A DNA stretch of 16,130 nucleotides from Holophagales bacterium UBA5066 (GTDB taxonomy: Bacteria > Acidobacteriota > Thermoanaerobaculia > UBA5066): NCBI GenBank assembly GCA_002414905.1, contig DIAY01000143.1:1-16130 (forward strand). Reading direction: 5' to 3'. Position 1 is the first letter of the stretch; each line of letters starts with the position of its first letter. Made by a program: the position numbers and the translations under genes. Positions 6,949-13,565 of the stretch are shown piece after piece. The notes below the pieces were generated by a model. The model was given only the letters and a program-made list of their open reading frames with translations, did no database searches and was not told the origin of the DNA.

Positions 6949-7551
6949 TCACCGCGACAGGAGCCGCAGCGCCGCCGACAGGAGCGCCGGGAGATCCGAA
7001 GAAGCGGTCGAATCGCTCGCCGCCTTCACGGCCGCTTCGGCCTGGGGCTTGCGATACCCGAGGTTGACGAGCGCCCCGACGGCGTCGTCGAGGAAGCCGC
7101 CCAGGGCCGAAGGGATGCCGAAAGCCGACGAGGAGGACGGAGAGAGGATACCGGAGACCTTGTCCTTCAGCTCCACGCCGAGCCGCTCTGCCAGCTTCTT
7201 TCCGACGCCGGGGATCGTCGAGAGACGGGCGACGTTCTGCGCGGCGATCGCTCCGACGAGCTCGGGAAGCGGGAGGCCCGACAAGACCACGAGCGCGAGC
7301 CTCGGGCCGATTCCCGAGACCGTGATGAGCCGCTCGAACAGGGCCTTTTCCTCCGCCGTGACGAAGCCGAACAGCAGGAGGGCGTCCTCCCGGACATGCG
7401 TGTGGACATGGAGGCTTGCACGCTCCCCGAGGGCGGGGAGCGCCGCAAACGTCCCGAGGGGGACGTGGAGCTCGTAGCCGACGCCCGAGGCGTCGATCAC
7501 GGCCCGGTCGGGCCGCTTCTCCAGGACGATCCCCGAGAGGCGCCCGATCAC
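6949..7551 (-). CDS. ruvA: Holliday junction DNA-binding protein RuvA
   Basis: RuvA binds four-way DNA junctions as a tetramer and loads RuvB. From the GTG at 7551 the product is 200 residues, the usual family length, beginning (M)IGRLSGIVLEKRPDRAVID. An OB-fold covers about 1-64, two helix-hairpin-helix motifs follow (LITVSGIGPRLALVVLSG at 75-92 and LSTIPGVGKKLAERLGVEL at 110-128), then a Ser-rich linker (137-142) and the small RuvB-contacting domain (153-200, with ALVNLGYRKPQAEAAV). An open frame extends upstream to an ATG at 7758, but that part lies inside ppiD, is Arg/Ser-rich and has no RuvA similarity, so it was rejected. The ppiD stop is only 7 bp upstream, so translation likely depends on ppiD; the Shine-Dalgarno is weak. 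Confidence 0.97.
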   Translation of the reverse strand: MIGRLSGIVLEKRPDRAVIDASGVGYELHVPLGTFAALPALGERASLHVHTHVREDALLLFGFVTAEEKALFERLITVSGIGPRLALVVLSGLPLPELVGAIAAQNVARLSTIPGVGKKLAERLGVELKDKVSGILSPSSSSAFGIPSALGGFLDDAVGALVNLGYRKPQAEAAVKAASDSTASSDLPALLSAALRLLSR

Positions 7552-7558
7552 GCCCCGG

Positions 7559-9508
7559 TCATGCCTGCCCGGAGAAGCGGGCCAGAAGCTCCTTGTTGAC
7601 CTCGATACGCGCCTCGGCCCGCAGCCGCTGGACGAGGGACTGGAAAAGGCGTCCGGCTTTCTGCTGGCGCAGCCGGTCGACGGCCTCCTTCTTCTGCTTC
7701 GGGAAGGCCTCGCCGTCGAAGGGCGTGACCTCCAGGACGCGCAGGATCGCGGCGCCACGTCCGGCGACCCACACCGGCCCCGTCGTCTCGCCGACCGCCG
7801 CGGAGAACGCAGCGTCCAGGAGCGCCTTGCCGGTCCCGAGTCCCGGCACCGGGCCGGCCTTCGGGAAGGACTCGGGAGTCTCGACCCGCACGCCCGCCTG
7901 CTTCGCGATCTCCTCGAGCGACGCCCCCGGAGTCATCGCCGCGCGCGCGGCGGCGAGGGCGACTTCTTCCTGCTTCTTCTGCACGAGGTCGGCCTTGACG
8001 CGCGCCTTCACGTCGGCGAACGCCGCGGGCCCGGCCGCCTTCACCTCGACCGGCTTGAGGATTGCCTCGCCCCGGGCCGTGGCGACCGGCTCGGAGATCT
8101 CTCCAACCGGCAGCTCGAAGAGAAGCTGCATGAAGCTCGGGTTCGGGCCGATCCCGGCCGGCGCATCGGTACGGGCGAGAAGCTCGGTCTCGTTGAACGT
8201 CACGCCGGGCCGCGTGAGCTTCCTCAGGTCGTCGTCGGAGGGCTTCTTGCCGAGCTTGCCGACCCGGTCGGCCAGCTCGCGCGCGAGGCGCCGGGCCTCG
8301 TCGCCCGCCCGCTGCTCCTCGAGGCGGCCCCGGATCTCCGCGGAGACCTCGAAGAGGGGCTGGACCCGTTCGGCGCTCCGGCCGGTCACCTGGAGAACGT
8401 GGAAACCAAACGGCGACTTTACCGGGCCGATGATCTCGCCCTGCGTCGCTCCGAAGGCCGCGTCCTCGAACTCCTTGACCATCCGGCCGCGCGGGACGGC
8501 CCCGAGGTCTCCGCCGGACTCCCTGGACCCCGGGTCCTCGGACTCGGCCCTGGCGAGAACGGCGAAATCGGCGCCCCCCTTCAGCCGCTTCACGGCGGAA
8601 TCGGCCTTCGCCCGGGCGGCCGCATCGGACGCCGGCGTTCCGTCTGCCTTGTAGAGGATGTGACGGACGGTGACCTCCTCACCCTTCCTGTAGGTGTCGA
8701 GGTTCTTCGAGTATTCCGCCTCGATATCGGCATTCGTGACCTTCCGCGCCACCTCGGCCCGAAGCTGCGCGGCCTCGACGAGGAGGTACTTGCCCTTGCG
8801 CCGCTCCGGGAGCTGGTAATCGGCCGGGTGCTTCTTGTAGAGCGCTTCCGCCTCGGCGTCGGTAACCGAATCCGGCGACAGGGCGGGAGCCGGCACGAGA
8901 GCGTAGGCGATCCTGGCCTTCACCGTCCGCCCCTCGAAGTCGGCCTTCAGCTCGTCCTCGCTGACGAACGCGGACTCCGTGACGAAGCGGTTCAGCTTCT
9001 CCATGAGCGCCTGCTCTCGCGTGTCGGCCTCGAAGCCCTCCGGGCTGAGGTTGGCGCCGGCGAGCATCCGCCGGTAGATCGCCTCGCCGACGAACGCTCC
9101 ATCCTTGACGAAAAGCAGGTTCCCCTGCTGGTCCCGCATCTTCAGGATGCGCGCCGTGACCTCCGCGTCGGACACGGAAAGCCCGAGGCGCTCCGTCTCG
9201 GCTCGAAGGAGCCGCCGATCGACCAGAGAGTTCAACACCTGGGACGGGAGGTTGATGGCCCGCGCGAGCTCGGGGTTGAAGCTCTGCCCGTACATCTGCC
9301 GATAGCGTTCCTCGGCCTGGACGTACTCCCGCCGGAACTCCATCTCGGTGATCTTCGACCCGCCGACCTTCGCTGCGAAGTCGACACCGCCGCCACCGCC
9401 CGCCGCACCCATCCCCCAGTCGGCGAAGACGAAGATGACGAAGACGGCGATGACCGTCCAAAGAACCCACTTGAGGTGCTTGAAATTTTCCCTGAAAGTC
9501 TTGAGCAT
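7559..9508 (-). CDS. ppiD: Membrane-anchored peptidyl-prolyl isomerase PpiD (SurA/parvulin family)
   Basis: This 649-residue periplasmic folding factor is tethered by one N-terminal membrane helix (about 13-29, after the basic MLKTFRENFKHLKW). A SurA-type chaperone region spans about 45-200 (VGGSKITEMEFRREY, then LVDRRLLRAETERLGL). The parvulin domain lies at about 278-377, with VRHILYKADG, FAVLAREAESEDPGS-like residues at 315-328, GGDLGAVPRGRMVKEFEDAA (332-351) and GPVKSPFGFHVLQV (361-374). A further parvulin-like or chaperone C-terminal part contains LPVGEISEPVATARGEAIL. Length and order match E. coli PpiD (623 residues). The ATG has GGAGAGGG just upstream. It is the first gene of the operon with ruvA, ruvB and the lipid kinase. 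PpiD normally helps proteins emerging from the Sec translocon. Confidence 0.92.
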   Translation of the reverse strand: MLKTFRENFKHLKWVLWTVIAVFVIFVFADWGMGAAGGGGGVDFAAKVGGSKITEMEFRREYVQAEERYRQMYGQSFNPELARAINLPSQVLNSLVDRRLLRAETERLGLSVSDAEVTARILKMRDQQGNLLFVKDGAFVGEAIYRRMLAGANLSPEGFEADTREQALMEKLNRFVTESAFVSEDELKADFEGRTVKARIAYALVPAPALSPDSVTDAEAEALYKKHPADYQLPERRKGKYLLVEAAQLRAEVARKVTNADIEAEYSKNLDTYRKGEEVTVRHILYKADGTPASDAAARAKADSAVKRLKGGADFAVLARAESEDPGSRESGGDLGAVPRGRMVKEFEDAAFGATQGEIIGPVKSPFGFHVLQVTGRSAERVQPLFEVSAEIRGRLEEQRAGDEARRLARELADRVGKLGKKPSDDDLRKLTRPGVTFNETELLARTDAPAGIGPNPSFMQLLFELPVGEISEPVATARGEAILKPVEVKAAGPAAFADVKARVKADLVQKKQEEVALAAARAAMTPGASLEEIAKQAGVRVETPESFPKAGPVPGLGTGKALLDAAFSAAVGETTGPVWVAGRGAAILRVLEVTPFDGEAFPKQKKEAVDRLRQQKAGRLFQSLVQRLRAEARIEVNKELLARFSGQA

Positions 9509-9522
9509 TCCCTCTCCGACCG

Positions 9523-9542
9523 GGCGCCGGGATCCCGGCGCC
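9523..9542. repeat. Perfect 20-bp GC palindrome in the ppiD leader
   Basis: GGCGCCGGGATCCCGGCGCC is its own reverse complement. It lies between the predicted transcription start of ppiD (about 9547) and the ppiD Shine-Dalgarno. In RNA it could fold as an 8-bp all-GC stem with a GATC loop at the very 5' end of the message. It could stabilise the transcript, modulate ribosome access or bind a dimeric regulator; which is not known. Confidence 0.7.
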
Positions 9543-9553
9543 GCAAGCGCTGG

Positions 9554-9582
9554 AGGATAGCGCGGGCCGACCGGCCCGACAA
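9554..9582 (-). promoter_or_regulatory. Candidate sigma-70 promoter for ppiD-ruvA-ruvB-lipid kinase
   Basis: On the minus strand TTGTCG (9582-9577, 4/6) is followed by 17 bases and TATCCT (9559-9554, 4/6). The predicted start near 9547 gives a leader of about 40 bases. Each box is only moderately close to consensus; spacing and position support the call. Confidence 0.42.
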
Positions 9583-9598
9583 GGACCGGCCACCAGCG

Positions 9599-9607
9599 TG
9601 GTATAAA
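9599..9607 (+). promoter_or_regulatory. Extended -10 promoter for the fecR-like/mre operon
   Basis: TGGTATAAA reads as an extended -10 (TG-N-TATAAA, 5/6 match to TATAAT) about 38 bases before the ATG at 9646. It is followed by an AT-containing stretch that is unusual in this GC-rich DNA. No good -35 is seen at the expected distance, as is common for extended -10 promoters. It would drive the whole elongasome operon. Confidence 0.5.
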
Positions 9608-9645
9608 TAGAGCTTCGCCGGTAAACGGCTGAAGACGCGAAGTTT

Positions 9646-11106
9646 ATGGCTGCAAAGAAGGACGGGCGCCGGTTCGAGGTCGAACTCGATTGGTACTACG
9701 TCTCCAAGGAGACCCTCTGGCGCTGGGCTCTGCTCCTCGTTGGGGCTGCGATTCTCGTTTCTGCGGGGATCTACTGGTGGCTCAACCGGGGTGACGACAT
9801 CGCGGGGCGTGCGAGCCGCGAGATCGCCTCCGCCGACGAGCTCCTGGCAAAGGCGAGAGTCTCGCCCGGCGCGGTCCGCTCCCGGGAAGAGATCGCCGCG
9901 GCGGCCCAGAAGCTGGAGAGGGCCCGTTCCTCCCACGCGGGCGCGCGCTACGTCGACGCGCTGAAGGAGGCGGTCGAGGCGCGCCAGCTCGCCCTCCGGA
10001 TAACCTCCGGCGCCGGGACGCTGCGCCACGACGCGGCCATCATGGACCTCGGCGGACGCGTCGAGATCCAGCGCGCGAGCCGTGCCACCTGGGAAGGGGC
10101 GCGCGTCGGAATGAAGCTCTACGAGGGAGACTTCCTGAAGACAGGTGCCAACGGCCTCGCCGAGGTCATGGCGGTGGACGGCACGTTCTACCGGATCAAG
10201 CCGGAGACCCTCTTCGAGGTCCATCGCGGCAAGACCTTCGCCGGGGCCGGCGAGGGAGAGCCGAAGAGGCAGTCGGAGATCAAGTTCATCGTCGGTACCG
10301 TCGACATCGACACGGGCGAGGGGGCCCGATCCATCGTCCGGACCGACGCCGCCACGGCCGACATCTCCTCGCGATCGACCGTCGGGGTCGACGTCGACCC
10401 TTCGAAGACGACGGGCGTCTCGGCCTACCGGGGCCGGGTCACGCTCTCCACGGAATCGGGCTCCGTCACCCTTGGCGACCGCGAGCGTGTCGTTGCCCGA
10501 GTGGGGGCCGGGGGCCTGGGCACGAAGACGGTCCTCCCCGACCCGCCCCGTCCGATCGCTCCGGACGACGCCGTCGTCTTCGACCTGGCCCGGCGCCAGC
10601 CCGTGACGCTCAAATGGACTCCGGTTCCGGGGGCCGCGCGCTACCGGCTCCAGATCGCACGGAGCCGCCTCTACATCCCCGACTCGATCGTCGTCGTCGA
10701 CGACCGTCCTCGCCCGGAAGCCGTCGTGTCGGTGACGGAAGAGGGGTCTTTCTACTGGCGCGTCGCGACGCTCGGCAAGGGCAACGTCGTCTCCGAGTGG
10801 TCTCCGACGCGGCGGTTCAAGGTCCGCCAGGGCGGGCGAGCGACCGGCGGGCCGGACAGCACTCCGCCCGAGCTCGTCCTCTCGCGTCCCCAGGTGAACG
10901 GGACGCTCGTCATCCTGTCGGGGCGCTCCGAGCCGGGCGCGGCGGTGTCCGTGAACGGCGAGCCTGCCGACGTCGACGCCTCGGGCTCCTTCAAGAAGGT
11001 CATCTCCTTCGCAAGGGAAGGGGTCAACGTCCTCACGGTGCGCGCCGTGGACGGGGCCGGCAACGAAACCCTCCGTCGCGAGACGGTCATGATCGAGATC
11101 TACTAG
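9646..11106 (+). CDS. Membrane-anchored FecR-domain protein with FN3-like and Ig-like domains
   Basis: This 486-residue protein has a short cytoplasmic N-terminus, one membrane helix (about 25-46) and a large periplasmic part. Residues 55-117 are Ala/Glu/Arg-rich and probably helical or coiled coil. About 130-285 resembles a FecR domain (GARVGMKLYEGDFLKTGANG at 151-170, later GTVDIDTGEGARSIVRTDAA and SAYRGRVTLSTESGSVTL). About 318-394 is FN3-like (LKWTPVPGAARYRLQIARSR, then FYWRVATL, SEWSPTRRFKV). About 407-486 is a bacterial Ig-like/glucodextranase-B-like domain (STPPELVLSRPQVNGTLVIL, then VNVLTVRAVDGAGNE). No FecI sigma factor or TonB receptor is nearby, so a classic FecR anti-sigma role is unlikely. 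As first gene before mreB, a structural or cell-wall role is suggested (inference). The Shine-Dalgarno before the ATG is weak. Confidence 0.8.
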   Translation: MAAKKDGRRFEVELDWYYVSKETLWRWALLLVGAAILVSAGIYWWLNRGDDIAGRASREIASADELLAKARVSPGAVRSREEIAAAAQKLERARSSHAGARYVDALKEAVEARQLALRITSGAGTLRHDAAIMDLGGRVEIQRASRATWEGARVGMKLYEGDFLKTGANGLAEVMAVDGTFYRIKPETLFEVHRGKTFAGAGEGEPKRQSEIKFIVGTVDIDTGEGARSIVRTDAATADISSRSTVGVDVDPSKTTGVSAYRGRVTLSTESGSVTLGDRERVVARVGAGGLGTKTVLPDPPRPIAPDDAVVFDLARRQPVTLKWTPVPGAARYRLQIARSRLYIPDSIVVVDDRPRPEAVVSVTEEGSFYWRVATLGKGNVVSEWSPTRRFKVRQGGRATGGPDSTPPELVLSRPQVNGTLVILSGRSEPGAAVSVNGEPADVDASGSFKKVISFAREGVNVLTVRAVDGAGNETLRRETVMIEIY

Positions 11107-11143
11107 GCCGCAACTGCGCCGCCCCCGGGCGCCGACATACCGG

Positions 11144-11150
11144 AAAGGAA
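11144..11150 (+). promoter_or_regulatory. Ribosome binding site that sets a TTG start for mreB
   Basis: AAAGGAA lies six bases before TTG at 11157-11159. No ATG or GTG that would leave the conserved N-terminus intact is present in frame nearby, so this site decides the start. Confidence 0.6.
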
Positions 11151-11156
11151 CGTCCC

Positions 11157-12182
11157 TTGGGTCTCCGCTCACTCTTCTCCTGGTTCTCCTCGGACCTCGC
11201 CGTCGACCTCGGCACCGCGAACACCCTCGTCTTCGCCGAGGGTCGCGGGGTCGTCGTCCGCGAACCCTCCATCGTCGCCGTCAACCGCGTCACCAACAGG
11301 GTCGAGGCCGTCGGGGGCGCGGCCAAGGAGATGCTCGGCCGGACGCCCGGGAACATCGTCGCCATCCGCCCCATGAAGGACGGCGTCATCGCCGACTTCG
11401 AGATCACCGAGAAGATGCTCGACTACTTCATCAAGAAGGCGAACGGACGCTCTCCGTTCGTGAGGCCGAGGATCGTCATCTCGGTACCGTCGGACATCAC
11501 GCAGGTGGAGAAGCGGGCAGTGAAGGACTCGGCTCTGCAGGCGGGTGCGAGCGAGGTCTTCATCATCGAGCAGGCGATGGCGGCGGCGATCGGCTCGGGC
11601 CTCCCGATCACGGAACCGACCGGGAACATGATCGTGGACATCGGAGGAGGCACGACCGACGTCGCCGTCATCTCGCTGGCGGGCATCGTCTACTCGAAGT
11701 CGGTCCGCGTCGCGTCGAACGAGATGGACGAGGCGGTCATCCAGTACATCAAGAGGAAGTACAACCTGCTGATCGGCGAGAGAACCGCGGAGCACATCAA
11801 GATCGAGATCGGCTCGGCCTTCCCCCTCGATGAGCCGCTGACGATGGAGATCAAGGGACGCGACCTCGTCGAGGGAATCCCGAAGACGCTCACGCTGACC
11901 GACGCCGAGGTGCGCGAGGCGCTCGCCGAGACGGTCGGAATTCTCGTCGACGCCGTCCGCGTCGCGCTCGAGAAGACGCCCCCCGAGCTGTCGGCCGACA
12001 TCATGGACAAGGGGATCGTCCTCACGGGCGGCGGATCGCTCCTGAAGAACCTGGACCGGCGCCTGCGCGAGGAGACCGGCCTTCCGATCACGACCGCCGA
12101 GCTGCCGCTCGACTCGGTCGCGCTCGGGACGGGCGCGATGCTCGCGGACGTCGACCTGCTGCGGAAGATCTCCGTCGACTGA
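11157..12182 (+). CDS. mreB: Rod-shape-determining actin homologue MreB
   Basis: MreB polymerises with ATP into membrane-bound filaments that guide side-wall peptidoglycan synthesis. From the TTG at 11157 the product is 341 residues, the normal length, beginning (M)GLRSLFSWFSSDLAVDLGTA: an amphipathic membrane-binding helix, then phosphate loop 1 DLGTANT (17-23). Phosphate loop 2 is DIGGGTTD (161-168). Later hallmarks are MDEAVIQYIKRKYNLLIGER (190-209), TAEHIKIEIGSA (210-221) and the adenosine motif LTGGGSLLKNLD (289-300). The frame is open upstream to 10614, but that part overlaps the fecR-like gene and is unrelated to MreB. It follows that gene by 50 bp and precedes mreC by 7 bp. Confidence 0.97.
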   Translation: MGLRSLFSWFSSDLAVDLGTANTLVFAEGRGVVVREPSIVAVNRVTNRVEAVGGAAKEMLGRTPGNIVAIRPMKDGVIADFEITEKMLDYFIKKANGRSPFVRPRIVISVPSDITQVEKRAVKDSALQAGASEVFIIEQAMAAAIGSGLPITEPTGNMIVDIGGGTTDVAVISLAGIVYSKSVRVASNEMDEAVIQYIKRKYNLLIGERTAEHIKIEIGSAFPLDEPLTMEIKGRDLVEGIPKTLTLTDAEVREALAETVGILVDAVRVALEKTPPELSADIMDKGIVLTGGGSLLKNLDRRLREETGLPITTAELPLDSVALGTGAMLADVDLLRKISVD

Positions 12183-12189
12183 GGCCCCC

Positions 12190-13062
12190 GTGGCCGTTCC
12201 GCTCTCCCCCGCACGGCCGGCGCTCGTTCTCGCGGCGCTCCTCGGCAGCTGCGTCATCCTCCTCTCGGTGCAGGTCAGGAGGTCGGGAGGGGGGACGCTC
12301 GCCGAGGAGTGGCTGCTGGACGCATCGTCGATCCTCGTCCGCGGGACGACCGGGATCCGGTCCGCCGCGACCTTCGTGAAGGATCGCTTTGCATCGCTCG
12401 CCGCTCTGCGGACCGAAAACGACGTGCTGCGGGCGCGCGTGACGAGCCTGGAGATCCGGCTCCACGCCCTGCGCGAGGCGGGCCTCGACCGGGACCGGCT
12501 CGTCCGGCTCCTCGGGGCGATTCCGTCCCCCCCGGAGGGGACGCGCCCCGCCCGGATCGTCGTCGTCGAGACCGCGGGGCCGTTCCAGACCGCGCTCCTG
12601 GACCGTGGCCGTGCTGACGGCATCGTCCCGGGCGGCGCGGTCGTCGGCGAAGCGGGCCTGCTCGGCCGCGTCGTGGCGGCCGGGGAACGGGGCGCGCGGG
12701 TCCAGCTCCTTTCGGACCGGACGGCCGCCACCGGGACCCTCCTCCCGCGGACCGGACGCGCCGCCGTCGCGCGCGGCGACGGCGCGTCGGGCGTCAGCCT
12801 CCAGTACGTCCCCGCCATTGCCGACGTCGCAGTGGACGACGAGGTCGTCACCGCGGGGACAGACGGGATCTATCCCCGGGGCCTTCTCGTCGGAAGGATC
12901 TCCGCCGTGAGGCGCCCGAGCTCCTCGCTCTTCCTCGAGCTGCCCGTGACGGTCGCCGCGGACCCGATGCGCGAGACGCTCGTCTTCGTCTTCCCTCCTG
13001 TCAGGCCCGACGTGCCCGCGTCCGCGTCCGGCTCCCCCATTCCGGCGCAGCCGAGCCCGTGA
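12190..13062 (+). CDS. mreC: Rod-shape-determining protein MreC
   Basis: MreC is a periplasmic scaffold, anchored by one membrane helix, that binds and activates PBP2 in the elongasome. The 290-residue product (GTG start 7 bp after the mreB stop) has a membrane helix at about 9-28, a coiled coil at about 65-108 and the two beta-barrel regions from about 120 to 270. These include DRGRADGIVPGGAVVGEAGL (138-157), LLGRVV and VTAGTDGIYPRGLLVGRIS (220-238), the characteristic MreC patterns. A Pro/Ala/Ser-rich tail (about 270-290) follows, as in many homologues. Its TGA stop overlaps the mreD GTG by 4 bp. Confidence 0.95.
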   Translation: MAVPLSPARPALVLAALLGSCVILLSVQVRRSGGGTLAEEWLLDASSILVRGTTGIRSAATFVKDRFASLAALRTENDVLRARVTSLEIRLHALREAGLDRDRLVRLLGAIPSPPEGTRPARIVVVETAGPFQTALLDRGRADGIVPGGAVVGEAGLLGRVVAAGERGARVQLLSDRTAATGTLLPRTGRAAVARGDGASGVSLQYVPAIADVAVDDEVVTAGTDGIYPRGLLVGRISAVRRPSSSLFLELPVTVAADPMRETLVFVFPPVRPDVPASASGSPIPAQPSP

Positions 13063-13553
13063 CCGCCGTCCTGGGCGTCGCTCTGGCGGCGTTCTTCACG
13101 CTCCTTCTCGGGGTCCTGCGGCTCCCCCACCCCCCCGACCTCTTCCTTCTCCCGGTCGCGGCGGTGTCTCGCCGGGGACGCGCGATCCCCGCGATGCTCA
13201 CGGGGCTACTCGCCGGCCTCGCCCAGGACGCCCTCACCTCGCCGGTCCGGCTCCTCGGGCTGAACGCCTTCTCCAAAATCCTCCTCGCCTACCTGATGGC
13301 GGCGATCGGAGCCCGCGCCCTCGTAGAGAAGCCGGTCATGCTCGGCGTCCTCGCCTGGGCCGCTGTCGTCCTCGACGGGTTCATCCTGACCGGACTCCTC
13401 TGGGTCCTCAGGGGAGAGCCGCTCCTCCCCGACCCCTTCTCCATCACCCTCCGCGCCGCGGGGACCGGCGTCCTCACCGCCCTCCTGCAGGCCGGCGTCC
13501 GCTACCCATGGAAGGAAGCGCGGGCGGCCCGGCGCCGGCGGAAGCTGGCATAG
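13059..13553 (+). CDS. mreD: Rod-shape-determining membrane protein MreD
   Basis: MreD is a small integral membrane partner of MreC and MreB. The 164-residue product is mostly hydrophobic, with about five to six membrane segments. It shows the typical GLLAGLAQDALTSPVRLLGL followed by NAFSKILLAYL (residues 49-79), which is the conserved part of this otherwise divergent family. A basic C-terminus (WKEARAARRRRK) would sit in the cytoplasm. The GTG start overlaps the mreC stop as GTGA, and the stop is 12 bp before mrdA, so the gene is clearly in the operon. Identification rests on this motif plus gene order. Confidence 0.92.
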   Translation: MTAVLGVALAAFFTLLLGVLRLPHPPDLFLLPVAAVSRRGRAIPAMLTGLLAGLAQDALTSPVRLLGLNAFSKILLAYLMAAIGARALVEKPVMLGVLAWAAVVLDGFILTGLLWVLRGEPLLPDPFSITLRAAGTGVLTALLQAGVRYPWKEARAARRRRKLA

Positions 13554-13565
13554 TCAGGCCGCCCG

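Noticed and set aside
7552..7758. Upstream extension of ruvA to an ATG at 7758
   Set aside because: The extra 69 residues lie within ppiD in another frame, are Ser/Arg-rich and do not match RuvA, whose conserved start aligns with GTG 7551.
11116..11134. Short GC stem-loop between the FecR-like gene and mreB
   Set aside because: It has only about five base pairs, no T-run and sits in an evident operon, so it is not called as a terminator.
9232..11172. 646-codon minus-strand frame opposite the FecR-like gene
   Set aside because: It is an antisense shadow of GC-rich coding DNA with Arg/Asp/Gly-rich composition and no motif. The plus-strand gene has a membrane helix and domains.
11169..12851. 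560-codon minus-strand frame opposite mreB and mreC
   Set aside because: It is antisense to two strongly recognised genes and shows only low-complexity composition.
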